Assembly (NCBI GenBank): GCA_031400455.1
Contig: JANNPX010000033.1
Coordinates: 1-64,000 of the forward strand
Source: JANXYW01 sp031400455
GTDB lineage: Bacteria; Chloroflexota; Dehalococcoidia; DSTF01; JACRBR01
Direction: 5' to 3'
DNA length: 64,000 nucleotides
A model generated the notes under the pieces. It ran no database searches, was not told where the DNA came from, and saw only the letters and a program-made list of their open reading frames with translations. Below are positions 29,561 to 38,637 of the stretch, piece by piece (the first letter of the stretch is position 1; each line of letters begins with the position of its first letter). The position numbers were made by a program, and so were the translations under genes.

Positions 29561-30907
29561 ATGATGATCCGACGACTGGCGCTTGCATGCGCCGGGATAG
29601 CCATCTGTCTGGCGGGAGCGGCGAACGCGCTGGCGGCGCCGCCGGAAACCGCGGCGGCAACCCAGGCGATCGCGTACATCCGCCCGCTACAGAACAGCGA
29701 CGGTGGGTTCCCCGACTTCGGTAGCGGATCGACGTCGAGCGGCACGATCGATGCGGCGTTGGCGTTTGCCTCCGTGGGGATCAACCCGCGCTCGGTTGTG
29801 ACGAACGGTAAGGATCCTTCCGATTATCTGGCGACGCAGGCGGTGAGCTACAGCGGGACACCGGGTGGAGCGGCAAAGCTCGTTCTGGCGCTGGCGACGA
29901 TGGACCTCGATCCGAGCAACTTCGCCAGTATCAACCCAGCTGCGTTGATGGAGGCGAACTACAACTCGGGCACAGGACAGTACGGCGGCGATACGTTCGC
30001 GCAGTCGTTGTACATGCTGGCGAGGGCCAGCCTGGGGCAAAGCGTGCCACCCGCGGCCGTCACCTACACCAAGTCGCTGCAAGCCGTCGATGGGAGCTGG
30101 GAGTATTGCTGCGGATTCGGCGGCGATACGAACGCGACGGGCCTCGTCATCCGTGCGTTGAGCGCCGCGGGCGTACCGAGCAGCGATAGCGACATCGTGG
30201 ACGGGATGGCGTATCTGCACGCGAGCCAGCAGCTGGACGGCGGCATCCCGTACATCGCGCCCGGCAGCTCCGACCCGAACTCGACTGCGTTCGTCCTGCA
30301 GGCGATCGCGGCGGTCGGCGAGAGCCTGGATGCCGGCGGACCGTGGGACGCCGGTGCAGGCGCGACGCCGCTGACCTACCTTGTCTCGACGCAGAACACG
30401 GGCACCGGCGCATTGCAATATTTTGGCTTCGACAATCTCTACGCGACCGTGCAGGGCGTGCCGGGACTGATGCTCGCGGCCTATCCGGAGCAGGTCGTGT
30501 ACGTCGACAGCGACGGTGACGGCGTGGTGGACACGGGCGACAACTGCACGCTGCGGGTGAACGCGGGCCAGACCAACACGGACGGCAACAACGCCGCACT
30601 TGGCCGCGCTGGACAGGACGCTTTCGGCGACGCGTGCGATACCGACAAGGACGGCGACGGGTACACGGACGCAGAGGAGGGCACACTCGGCGAGAACGCG
30701 GCGGGATACTGCACGATCATGCGCGCCGATGTTGACGGCGATCACGCGGTGAGCATTCTGGATCTCTCGCAGGTTGCGCAGAGCTTCGCGCAGACCGTCC
30801 CACCAGCGCCAGCTCGGCGCAATCAGGATGGCGATCAGGTGATCAGCATTCTCGATCTGTCGAAGCAGGCCGCCGTGTTCACCAGCCCCGTTTCGCTATG
30901 TCCATAG
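29561..30907 (+). CDS. secreted alpha/alpha-barrel (prenyltransferase-repeat/intrinsic-factor-alpha-like) protein with TSP3 and dockerin-like modules
   Basis: The 448-residue protein is the first gene after the cobalamin riboswitch. A signal peptide (residues 1-26) precedes an alpha/alpha-barrel domain (~30-305) with terpenoid-cyclase/prenyltransferase-type repeats (L-Q-N-S-D-G-G-F-P, D-G-S-W-E-Y, L-D-G-G-I-P-Y). This is the fold of the alpha domain of intrinsic factor and transcobalamin. Thrombospondin type 3-like Asp-rich repeats follow (D-S-D-G-D-G-V-V-D-T-G-D-N-C). The C-terminal Cys-bracketed dockerin-like module matches that of the 27024 protein. Proposed role: extracellular B12 binding for the ECF importer (inference from riboswitch, fold and operon). 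Confidence 0.8.
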   Translation: MMIRRLALACAGIAICLAGAANALAAPPETAAATQAIAYIRPLQNSDGGFPDFGSGSTSSGTIDAALAFASVGINPRSVVTNGKDPSDYLATQAVSYSGTPGGAAKLVLALATMDLDPSNFASINPAALMEANYNSGTGQYGGDTFAQSLYMLARASLGQSVPPAAVTYTKSLQAVDGSWEYCCGFGGDTNATGLVIRALSAAGVPSSDSDIVDGMAYLHASQQLDGGIPYIAPGSSDPNSTAFVLQAIAAVGESLDAGGPWDAGAGATPLTYLVSTQNTGTGALQYFGFDNLYATVQGVPGLMLAAYPEQVVYVDSDGDGVVDTGDNCTLRVNAGQTNTDGNNAALGRAGQDAFGDACDTDKDGDGYTDAEEGTLGENAAGYCTIMRADVDGDHAVSILDLSQVAQSFAQTVPPAPARRNQDGDQVISILDLSKQAAVFTSPVSLCP

Positions 30908-30932
30908 TGCGGGCGACAATGAGGGGCGGTTA

Positions 30933-32066
30933 GTGACAATCGTTGAAACGCGTCCGGGTCACGGAGCGATGATCGATCAGCGATCCGCGTCGGTCACGCA
31001 CGCGTCCTCCGATACGCGGGCCGCATCGCCGGGATTGCACCCGGCGGTGTGGGCCGCCTGGCTCGTCGCGGGCTCGGCGATGGTCTTCCTCACGTCGAAT
31101 CCGTTCTACATCGGCGTCATCGGACTCTGCGCCGCCGTCGTATACGCGGCTCACCGGACGTACGCCCGCCGCGCACTCGACGCGCTCCTGCTGATCTCGT
31201 TGGTGATCGCGCCGCTGACGATCCCGCTGAATCTCATCACCGGAAGCTCCGGCGCGACCGTGCTGTTCGATCTGCCGTCGGTGACGTTCCCGTCGTGGCT
31301 GGCGGGCGTGACGCTGGGCGGCACCGTGACAAGCGAATCGCTGGTGTACGCCGCGACGAGGGCGGCGAGCATCGCAACAATCGCGGCTCTCGTCTGCGCA
31401 TTCAATGCGGCGGTCGACCACTTCCGTTTGCTCAAGCTCGCTCCGCCGTCGCTCGCGCAGCTCGGGATCATCGTGACTGTCGCGGCGTTGCTTGTACCCG
31501 AAACGCTGGCACGCGCGGCGTCACTAAGGGAAGCGCGCATCGTGCGGGGCCGCGATGCTGGACTGCGCGCGCTGCCATCGTTGCTGCTGCCACTGCTAGC
31601 CGAAGCGTTGGAGCGGTCGATACAGCGCGCGGAGTCGCTCGATGCGCGTGGGTTCGGCCGGCTGGCGATCCAGCGCGGAAGCGGCGACGGTATCGTCGCT
31701 GTTTTCGGCGTCGCGATCGCGACCATCGGGGCGTTCGCGTATTACTATGGGGCTCCAACGCCCGTTGCCTTCGCGGGCCTCGTGGGCGGAACGCTCGTCA
31801 CGCTTGCCGTAGTCGTGCGGCGTGGCCGGGACGGAGCCCTCGTGGCGATGCGCCGGCAGTCCATGACGCGCCGGGACATCGGCGTGCTCGCAGCGACCGG
31901 GGCTGCCACGGCGATATTCGTCGCCGCACGCGTCACCGGGTCCGGCGGACTCGCGTACCTTCCGTTCCCTGAGCTGATAGCTCCGGAGTTCGATCCGGTC
32001 CTCGCAGGCGCCGCACTGCTGTTGCTGACGCCGGGCGTGGTTGCACTGATGAGCGAGCGGGCATGA
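30933..32066 (+). CDS. ECF transporter transmembrane component EcfT
   Basis: The 377-residue membrane protein has several TM helices (P-A-V-W-A-A-W-L-V-A-G onward) and cytoplasmic coupling helices containing the Ala-Arg-Gly signature (S-L-D-A-R-G-F-G) preceded by S-L-R-E-A-R-I-V-R-G-R. These contact the ATPases. An N-terminal ~30-residue hydrophilic extension is present. The start is GTG 30933 with GAGGGG ~8 nt upstream. The stop overlaps the start of the ATPase gene (ATGA). It couples ATP hydrolysis to the S-component for vitamin uptake. Confidence 0.85.
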   Translation: MTIVETRPGHGAMIDQRSASVTHASSDTRAASPGLHPAVWAAWLVAGSAMVFLTSNPFYIGVIGLCAAVVYAAHRTYARRALDALLLISLVIAPLTIPLNLITGSSGATVLFDLPSVTFPSWLAGVTLGGTVTSESLVYAATRAASIATIAALVCAFNAAVDHFRLLKLAPPSLAQLGIIVTVAALLVPETLARAASLREARIVRGRDAGLRALPSLLLPLLAEALERSIQRAESLDARGFGRLAIQRGSGDGIVAVFGVAIATIGAFAYYYGAPTPVAFAGLVGGTLVTLAVVVRRGRDGALVAMRRQSMTRRDIGVLAATGAATAIFVAARVTGSGGLAYLPFPELIAPEFDPVLAGAALLLLTPGVVALMSERA

Positions 32067-33652
32067 CAGACATCGTCGACATTGCGGCGCTCTCCTTCAC
32101 CTATGCAGGATCGTCGCGTGCGGTCCTCAACCGCGTGTCGTGTTCGATACACGAGGGTGAACTCGTAGTGATGACGGGGCCGTCGGGCGGCGGCAAGTCG
32201 ACGTTGCTGCGCTGCATGAACGGACTGGTGCCGCACTTCCATGGCGGCGCGTTCGGCGGGCGTGTGCTGGTCGACGGAGTCGACACGCGCACACGGCAGC
32301 CGCGCGATCTCGCGCTCATCGCGGGCATGGTGTTCCAGGAGCCGGAGGCGCAGGCTGTCGCTCGTACCGTCGAGGACGAGATCGTATTCGGGCTGGAGTG
32401 CATGGGACGCGACCGTCAGTTAACACGCAGGCGGCTGGAGGAAGCGCTAGACGCGCTCGGCATCCACCATCTGCGCGACCGCGCGATCGCAACGCTCTCG
32501 GGAGGGGAGTTGCAGCGCGTCGCCATCGCGTCGGTGCTAACGATGCAGCCACGCCTGCTGTTGATGGACGAGCCGACCTCGCAGCTCGATCCGCAGGCCG
32601 CGCACGATGTGCTGGGCGTGCTCTGTGAGCTGCGCGACGATCTCGGGCTGGCGGTTGTGGTGTCGGAACACCGACTCGACCGGCTTCTCGCACATGCCGA
32701 TCGGGTGATGATCGTCCCGGGCGATGGCACCGTGGCCGTCGGAGACGCGCGCGCGATGCTCGCAGCGCTTCCGGCAGCGCCGCCGCTCGTACAGATCGGC
32801 GAAGCGCTGGGATGGGCGCCGCTGCCGCTCACGATCGCGGAGGCTCGGCGCTTCGCAGGCGCGCGCGATCGGGCCGCCGCGGATGCATCGCCGCTTCCAT
32901 CCGCTGGCGACACGGTGGTCGGATTGCGCGATGTGTCTGTCCATCTCGGTCCGGTACCCGCGCTGCGAGATGTCTCGCTGGAGCTGCACGAGGGCGAGAT
33001 CATCGCGCTGATGGGGCGCAACGGCGCCGGGAAGACGACGCTGCTGCGCGCTCTCGCGGGATTGGTGACGCCGCAGCGGGGTGAGGTGCGCTTCGCCGTC
33101 GCACCGTTCGCGGGCGACCGATACCGGTCGTGCGCGTACGTGGCGCAGGATCCGTCATCGATGATGTACCTGTCGACGGTGGAGCGCGAAGTCGAGGACG
33201 TGTTGCGCGGGACGGGGCGCGACGGGTGCGTGCGGGATGCCCTCGTCGAGTGGCAGGTCGAGCAGTTCGCGGAACGCAATCCACGCGACCTGAGCGTCGG
33301 CGAGCGCCAGCGCGTTGCACTTGCGGCGATGCTCGTCGGGAGTCCGACGCTCATCTTGCTGGACGAGCCCACACGCGGGATGGACGCGCCGACAAAGGAT
33401 CTCCTCATCAGCAATCTGCAACGGCGTGCGAGCGCTGGCGCGACGATCGTGCTGGCCAGTCATGACGTCGAGCTGGCCGCTCGCAGCGCGACGCGAGTCG
33501 TGCTGCTGGCGGACGGCGAGGTGATCGCTGACGGTAGCGCACGCGCCGTGCTGGCGGACTCCGTCACATTCAGTACGCAGGCAAACAAAGTATTCGGCGG
33601 CGACGTGCTGACCGTCGAAGACGCACTGGCCCACGCGCGGGGTATCGGATGA
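32063..33652 (+). CDS. fused EcfA-EcfA' ATPase (two ABC domains)
   Basis: The 529-residue protein carries two complete ABC cassettes. Cassette 1 has Walker A G-P-S-G-G-G-K-S-T, signature L-S-G-G-E-L-Q-R and Walker B L-L-L-M-D-E-P-T. Cassette 2 has G-R-N-G-A-G-K-T-T, a slightly altered signature L-S-V-G-E-R-Q-R and L-I-L-L-D-E-P-T. Q-loops and switch His are present. Fusion of EcfA1 and EcfA2 in one chain is a known variant. It overlaps both neighbouring genes by 4 bp. It supplies energy for the ECF importer. Confidence 0.93.
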   Translation: MTDIVDIAALSFTYAGSSRAVLNRVSCSIHEGELVVMTGPSGGGKSTLLRCMNGLVPHFHGGAFGGRVLVDGVDTRTRQPRDLALIAGMVFQEPEAQAVARTVEDEIVFGLECMGRDRQLTRRRLEEALDALGIHHLRDRAIATLSGGELQRVAIASVLTMQPRLLLMDEPTSQLDPQAAHDVLGVLCELRDDLGLAVVVSEHRLDRLLAHADRVMIVPGDGTVAVGDARAMLAALPAAPPLVQIGEALGWAPLPLTIAEARRFAGARDRAAADASPLPSAGDTVVGLRDVSVHLGPVPALRDVSLELHEGEIIALMGRNGAGKTTLLRALAGLVTPQRGEVRFAVAPFAGDRYRSCAYVAQDPSSMMYLSTVEREVEDVLRGTGRDGCVRDALVEWQVEQFAERNPRDLSVGERQRVALAAMLVGSPTLILLDEPTRGMDAPTKDLLISNLQRRASAGATIVLASHDVELAARSATRVVLLADGEVIADGSARAVLADSVTFSTQANKVFGGDVLTVEDALAHARGIG

Positions 33653-34698
33653 TGAGAATACGTCTTGCCATCGGAGTACTGGCGCTTGTCGTGGCGCTGA
33701 TCGCGGTAGTACTGCCGGCGGCGGTCGGGCGCGCGGCCTCCGTGATCCCGGCATCCGAGCCGCGCTGTTTGCCCGTCGCCGGGCAGTCGGCCGCGGTGCA
33801 TCGCGCCGGCCTCGTCGTGACCTTCGGCGATCGGCATAGCGAGCTGTTCTGCATCGCGTTCACCGAGGATTCCATCTCCGGGCTGGAGCTACTGCGGCGT
33901 TCTGGGCTAGCGCTCATCACGTCGAACAGTGGTGGGGTGTGCGCGATAAACGGCGAGGGGCTCCTGGATCCGTCCACTTGCTTCCCGCCTTGCTCCGGCG
34001 GAGTCTGCATCTATTGGACGTACTACCAGTACACGAACGGCGCGTGGAAGTACTCCTCGATCGGATCGTCGCTGCGGACCATCCATGACGGTGACATTGA
34101 CGGATGGGCGTACGGCGCGGGAGGCATCATCGCCGGCACGCTACCCGCTGCACCCGGTGAGATCTGCCCGCCGCCGCCGCCCGCGCCAACCGAAACGCCA
34201 ATACCGAGCTCAACGCCGGAACCGGCGACGAGCGTTGCGCCGTCGGTCACGTCTACGCCAGATCCGGAGGTTCCGACGGCGACAAAGACGCGCGTCGCCG
34301 GCACGCCGACGCGCGTGTCGGGAGCGACGATGGTGCCGCTTAATTCGACCACTCCGACGGACGCGGCGGAGGACCCGCCAGTGAGTGACGTCGAGGCAGC
34401 GGCGCGTGCGCCCTATGCGGCATCGACGGACGACGCCGAGGCGGGAAGCGAAGGCAAGGCCACACAAACGCCGACGGCGACAAGCACGCCCACATCCACG
34501 CCGACGGCGCGCTCGGGCGTGGCGGTAGTCGCCGCCGACGTCGGCAAGCAGAACGCCGCGCGATCGGAACGCGCGACGACAGCACGATCGGGGGGCGGCG
34601 CGACGGCACTCTGGGCGTTTGGTGCGGTCGAGGTGGCGCTCACCGCGCTCGGTGGGTTCGCGATGTATCGACGGCGCAGGACGGGACGATCATGGTGA
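33649..34698 (+). CDS. membrane-anchored transcobalamin beta-domain-like (DUF4430-like) protein
   Basis: The 349-residue protein has a signal peptide (~1-29) and a compact domain (~45-165) containing S-G-L-E-L-L-R-R-S-G-L, a G-G-V-C-A-I-N-G-E-G turn, I-Y-W-T-Y-Y-Q-Y and D-G-D-I-D-G-W-A-Y-G. This matches the DUF4430/transcobalamin-like C-terminal pattern. A long Pro/Thr-rich linker follows (P-T-E-T-P-I-P-S-S-T-P-E-P). A C-terminal TM helix with a basic stop (M-Y-R-R-R-R) ends it. Placement inside a cobalamin-riboswitch ECF operon suggests that it presents B12 to the S-component. The family call is from motif memory and should be confirmed. Confidence 0.75.
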   Translation: MMRIRLAIGVLALVVALIAVVLPAAVGRAASVIPASEPRCLPVAGQSAAVHRAGLVVTFGDRHSELFCIAFTEDSISGLELLRRSGLALITSNSGGVCAINGEGLLDPSTCFPPCSGGVCIYWTYYQYTNGAWKYSSIGSSLRTIHDGDIDGWAYGAGGIIAGTLPAAPGEICPPPPPAPTETPIPSSTPEPATSVAPSVTSTPDPEVPTATKTRVAGTPTRVSGATMVPLNSTTPTDAAEDPPVSDVEAAARAPYAASTDDAEAGSEGKATQTPTATSTPTSTPTARSGVAVVAADVGKQNAARSERATTARSGGGATALWAFGAVEVALTALGGFAMYRRRRTGRSW

Positions 34699-35531
34699 GC
34701 GCGACGTTCGCAGGGTTCGCCGTAAGGCGTACATCGTGGGATCGAGCGGCTTCTTCCGTGACGCTGTTGATCGCGAGCGCGACGGGCATCGCCGCGTTCT
34801 TGTATCCGTTCCTGCTCTCGCGCGCTCCGTTGGACGGCGAGAATCAAGCGCACGCGGGTGACGCGCCGCTGATCTTCACGCTGCTGGTCGCGCTCGCGGC
34901 GCTACTGCTGCTCGTCGAGTTGGCATCGGGCGGGATGAACGCGAAGGTCGCGTCAGCGCTCGCGGTGCTGGCCGTGGCTACGGCGATGCTCCGCGTTCCA
35001 CCGCTGCCGGCTGGCGCGAGCGCCTTCTACTTCCTGGTGCTCCTCTCCGGATACGTGTTCGGTCCGCGATTCGGGTTTCTGCTCGGAGCGATCGCCCTGT
35101 TTGTGTCGGCGCTCGTTACGGGCGGATTTGGTCCGTGGGTGCCGTTCCAGATGTTTGCGGCGGGATGGTTGGGTCTCACGAGCGGATGGCTCGGGGGCCT
35201 GCGCCCGCGCTTGATCCACCGGCCGCGCCTCGAGATCGTCACGCTGATGGTGTTCGGGGTCGTATGGGGGTTCATCTTCGGTGCTGTGATGAATCTCTGG
35301 TTCTGGCCGTACATCGCGACGGGCGATGATGTCTCGTGGCGTCCGGGGCTCGGCGTCGTGGCGACGTTGCGTCACTACTGGGCGTACTACCTCGTGACGT
35401 CGGCGGGCTGGGACGCATGGCGAGCGATCGTGAACGCCCTGCTGCTGCTCGTTGCGGGACGCCCGGTGTTGGGAGTGCTGTTGCGCTTCCGCGATCGCTT
35501 CCAAGTGACGTGGGATGCGCCTGAACGCTAA
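34692..35531 (+). CDS. ECF S-component, probable cobalamin specificity
   Basis: The 279-residue membrane protein has about 7-8 TM helices. The segment G-Y-V-F-G-P-R-F-G-F-L-L-G-A...S-A-L-V-T-G-G-F-G-P-W-V-P-F-Q-M-F-A-A-G-W-L-G is characteristic of S-components proposed for cobalamin uptake (CbrT/CblT-type). It overlaps the DUF4430-like gene by 7 bp and is the last gene of the riboswitch operon. It binds the substrate in the membrane and docks on EcfT. Specificity is inferred from the riboswitch. Confidence 0.82.
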   Translation: MVSATFAGFAVRRTSWDRAASSVTLLIASATGIAAFLYPFLLSRAPLDGENQAHAGDAPLIFTLLVALAALLLLVELASGGMNAKVASALAVLAVATAMLRVPPLPAGASAFYFLVLLSGYVFGPRFGFLLGAIALFVSALVTGGFGPWVPFQMFAAGWLGLTSGWLGGLRPRLIHRPRLEIVTLMVFGVVWGFIFGAVMNLWFWPYIATGDDVSWRPGLGVVATLRHYWAYYLVTSAGWDAWRAIVNALLLLVAGRPVLGVLLRFRDRFQVTWDAPER

Positions 35532-35645
35532 CCGTCAGATGGTCGCAGCGTCTCCGTCATCGGCCTCGCCACCCATCGAGCAGCGCTGACCAGGTCGGCA
35601 GCCAGCAAGGCCAATTGATTCTCGCATAAGAAACTCTTCTCGTCG

Positions 35646-36281
35646 TCAGCGCGAGGCCGGGGCTCTCCGGAATAGCGCAATCGCCGTGGCGCACGACCAC
35701 AACGGTAGAGCAAGGATCGGGACGAAGAAAAATGCGAGGGGCATCACGGCTGCGCAAACAAGCCCGAGGCGCATATGCCATTTCGGAAGGACGTCGCCGC
35801 GTTGCGAGGCGATCGCCAGCATGGCGACCGAGAGCGACCCGACGGGAAATGCGGCGACCAGTACCAGCACGGTGGCGGCTTGTGGGAGGACGCTCTTGTG
35901 CCCGCCGTCAAACTGCCCTGTGTCGTCGAACAGGCCCCCGAAGCTCAGCGCCAGCGGAGTCGTTACGAACATGGTTGCACCCACGACGAGCAATACCGCG
36001 AACGCCGCTCCCGCCTGAGAGAACACATCGAGCGCAACTCCACCGCGCCCAAGAGCGGCGCGCAGTGCCGGCACGAACACCAGGAATGCGCCGCCCGCTA
36101 CGATCATCGCGACGCCGCCCGCAATATCACCTGCCCGCCGCCCAGGCGACGCATAGTGCTCGACGAAAGCGTAGTCTGAGTCGCCCAAGGCCCCGAATGC
36201 ATCGCCCAGCAGGACGCCGCTCGCGATCAATGCGGCGCTGAATACGGTGATCGCGAAGGCCGCTATCCGTCGTTCGGTCAT
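35646..36281 (-). CDS. multi-pass membrane protein, DUF4386-like
   Basis: The 211-residue protein has about five to six hydrophobic segments (A-F-A-I-T-V-F-S-A-A-L-I; G-G-V-A-M-I-V-A-G-G-A-F-L-V-F; F-A-V-L-L-V-V-G-A-T-M-F-V). The arrangement resembles small integral proteins of the DUF4386 kind, a weak comparison. The start at 36281 has AAGGAGG 4 nt upstream. It is divergent from a broken ArsR-type sequence. Function unknown. Confidence 0.75.
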   Translation of the reverse strand: MTERRIAAFAITVFSAALIASGVLLGDAFGALGDSDYAFVEHYASPGRRAGDIAGGVAMIVAGGAFLVFVPALRAALGRGGVALDVFSQAGAAFAVLLVVGATMFVTTPLALSFGGLFDDTGQFDGGHKSVLPQAATVLVLVAAFPVGSLSVAMLAIASQRGDVLPKWHMRLGLVCAAVMPLAFFFVPILALPLWSCATAIALFRRAPASR

Positions 36282-36290
36282 GTTTCCTCC

Positions 36291-36536
36291 TTGGCGCAAG
36301 CTTACACGCCCGATACCCAGAAGGCCGCACTAGTCCCGTCGCCCCTCGGCGGACGGGAGCGGCGAGGCCACGGTCTCGTGGCGACGCGGCGCGATGGTAC
36401 GAGCATCTGGTACTCCATCGCCGTGCCCGATCTGTTCGCTCTGCTCGATGTCGCGCGGGCGATCTTCGAGAAGCAGCTAACAGAGCAGACACGCATGCTG
36501 GAGCGCCAGGATCAGGACACTGCGCAGGCCGGATGA
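36291..36536 (+). pseudogene. truncated ArsR-family regulator
   Basis: From ~36372 the frame encodes G-L-V-A-T-R-R-D-G-T-S-I-W-Y-S-I and D-L-F-A-L-L-D-V-A-R-A-I-F-E, the wing and C-terminal helix of ArsR/SmtB repressors. The helices that should precede them, including the recognition helix, are missing. The upstream 80 bases are unrelated. This is the leftover of a regulator whose 5' half was lost, perhaps together with the gene it controlled. Confidence 0.6.
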
Positions 36537-36564
36537 GGCGTTCACCGCGCTGTTCGGTGCCGCC

Positions 36565-37209
36565 CTAACTGCGGAGATACGCGAGCACGGCGAGCACGCG
36601 CCGATGATCGGAATCAGCAGGCTCGATGCCGAGTTTGCTGAAGATGCTGGTGACGTGCTTCTCGATAGCGCCTTCGCCGACGACGAGGGCGGCCGCGATG
36701 GCACGGTTCGAGCGGCCCTCCGCCATCAGCGCCATCACTTCCTGCTCGCGCGGGGTCAGCGCGCCCACGCGGTCGTCTCTGCGTCTGCGGGTGATCAACT
36801 GCGCCACCACCTCAGGGTCCAGCACCGTTCCACCGCGCGCCACGTGGCGCACGGCATCTAGGAACTCCGTCACGTCGGCCACACGGTCCTTGAGCAGGTA
36901 GCCGATACCGGGCTCGCCGCCGGCCAGCAGTTCGCCGGCGTAGGTCTCCTCGACGTACTGCGAAAGCACGAGCACGGGCGTTCCCGGCACGCGCCGGCGC
37001 GCCTCGATCGCCGCCACCAACCCTTCATCACGAAAGTTGGGCGGCATGCGTACGTCGACGATCGATACATCAGGACGGTGCGCGTCCACGGCAGCTATCA
37101 GGCTCGGACCGTCGCCCACCGCTGCTACCACTTCGAAGCCTGCCTCAGTTAGCAAGCGCACAAGGCCCTCGCGCAGCAATACGGAATCGTCGGCTATGAC
37201 TACACGCAT
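36565..37209 (-). CDS. NarL/FixJ-family response regulator
   Basis: The 214-residue protein has a receiver domain with the acidic pair I-A-D-D, the phosphoacceptor Asp in S-I-V-D-V-R-M-P-P and the K of L-L-K-D-R. A LuxR-type HTH follows (L-T-P-R-E-Q-E-V-M-A-L-M-A-E-G-R-S-N-R-A-I-A). It overlaps the histidine kinase gene by 10 bp, so the two form a co-translated pair. DNA targets unknown. Confidence 0.93.
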   Translation of the reverse strand: MRVVIADDSVLLREGLVRLLTEAGFEVVAAVGDGPSLIAAVDAHRPDVSIVDVRMPPNFRDEGLVAAIEARRRVPGTPVLVLSQYVEETYAGELLAGGEPGIGYLLKDRVADVTEFLDAVRHVARGGTVLDPEVVAQLITRRRRDDRVGALTPREQEVMALMAEGRSNRAIAAALVVGEGAIEKHVTSIFSKLGIEPADSDHRRVLAVLAYLRS

Positions 37210-38549
37210 GGCAGCTCCGCTCTCACACTGGTGGGGCCGTTGTGGGGGCTGTCGACGCGAAACTGGCCATCGACGCCAGACACGCGATCCGCGAGCCCGC
37301 TGAGGCCCGTACCGCCTTTGACATCAGCATCGCCTTGTCCGTTATCCCACACCTCGATGATGATCCGGTCTTGCTTCTCCCACACGGTGACCCGCGCCGA
37401 TGTGGCCTGGCTGTGCTTCGCGATGTTCGTGAGGGACTCGGCGATGACGAAGTACGCCGTGGTCTCGACCACATCCGGCGGACGGCGGCCGAGCTGCACA
37501 TCGACCACCACCGGCACCGGGCAGCGCGCCGCGAGCGCTGAAACCGCAGCATCGAGACCACGGTCGGCGAGGATCGCCGGCGAGATGCCGCGCACAAGCT
37601 GGCGCAGCTCGGCGAGCGTCGATTTCGCCTCTTCGTGCGCTCGATCGACGAGGGCGCGGCCAGCTGCGGGATCCGATTCGAGCTTTTCGCGCGCCATGCC
37701 GAGGTCCATCGCCAGCGCGGTCAGGTGCTGCTGGACGCCGTCGTGGAGATCGCGCTCGATGCGACGCCGCTCCTGAGCGGCGGAGTCGAGCACGCGGGAG
37801 CGGCTGGTGCTCAACACGTCGACGCGCGATTCGAGTTCCTCCTGGCTCGCGCCGAGGAGAGCACGCGCGAACACCGCATGTCCAGACGCCATCAGCCGGA
37901 TCAGGTAGAGGACGAGGAAGAAGAGGGGCAACGCGAGCGCCGCGACCGTCAGCGCCTGTGGAAGCGTCTCGATATACGGACCGTAGCGTTCGGTATCCAC
38001 GGTTATCGCTCCGCCATCCGGAAGAGCCCAGTAGTAGGCGGGCAGGGCGACGAATCCTGCGGTCGTTGCGAGGCCCGTGACGGCGATGACGAACTCCGCG
38101 ATACCGATGGGGAACAACAGGAGCAGGTAGATGAGGTCTCGCCAGATCGCGCCGTCAGAGACGAACGCGCGCAGCCGTGGCCACCACGGCCCATCGGGGA
38201 GTTTCTTGTATGGCGAACGGATGTCGACGCCGAGCATGACGCGCACGCGCCACCGCTCCAGCCGGGCTCCGTACGTCCAGAGCACCATGGTGAGCACGAG
38301 CATCGGTAGCCCGAAGAACGTGATGACGAGGCCGGCGCCCGTCGAAATCAGCGAGACGAGGAGAGAGAACCAGAACGTGCCCAGCACGAAGCTGAGGATC
38401 AGAAACAGGAACGACACCCACGTCCTCGGCGAGAACGGGAGGATAAGGCTGTTCTTGATGAGCCGAAGAATGATGATGTCGCACTCACACCTTGGAACTC
38501 GACCGCGTACCTGTAGTGCGATTGTCGTGGGATGGGGCAGTTTCCACAA
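37200..38549 (-). CDS. membrane histidine kinase (HisKA_3 type)
   Basis: The protein is up to 449 residues. Two blocks of TM helices (residues ~40-95 and ~135-230) precede a HisKA_3 dimerisation helix with the phosphoacceptor His in R-R-I-E-R-D-L-H-D-G-V-Q-Q and a HATPase_c domain (N-I-A-K-H-S-Q; D-N-G-Q-G-D; G-T-G-L-S-G-L). The membrane part resembles the sensor domain of NarL-type kinases in actinobacteria. The first ~25 residues are hydrophilic and the true start may be slightly downstream. Signal unknown. Confidence 0.9.
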   Translation of the reverse strand: MWKLPHPTTIALQVRGRVPRCECDIIILRLIKNSLILPFSPRTWVSFLFLILSFVLGTFWFSLLVSLISTGAGLVITFFGLPMLVLTMVLWTYGARLERWRVRVMLGVDIRSPYKKLPDGPWWPRLRAFVSDGAIWRDLIYLLLLFPIGIAEFVIAVTGLATTAGFVALPAYYWALPDGGAITVDTERYGPYIETLPQALTVAALALPLFFLVLYLIRLMASGHAVFARALLGASQEELESRVDVLSTSRSRVLDSAAQERRRIERDLHDGVQQHLTALAMDLGMAREKLESDPAAGRALVDRAHEEAKSTLAELRQLVRGISPAILADRGLDAAVSALAARCPVPVVVDVQLGRRPPDVVETTAYFVIAESLTNIAKHSQATSARVTVWEKQDRIIIEVWDNGQGDADVKGGTGLSGLADRVSGVDGQFRVDSPHNGPTSVRAELPCV

Positions 38550-38637
38550 TGCGGCGGTCTGTAGAGCTGGGGTGGGGATAGCCCCCGGCTGAACGGCGCA
38601 GCTGCGCGGAGTTGGCTCTGGAGTAGATTCGTCGGTC

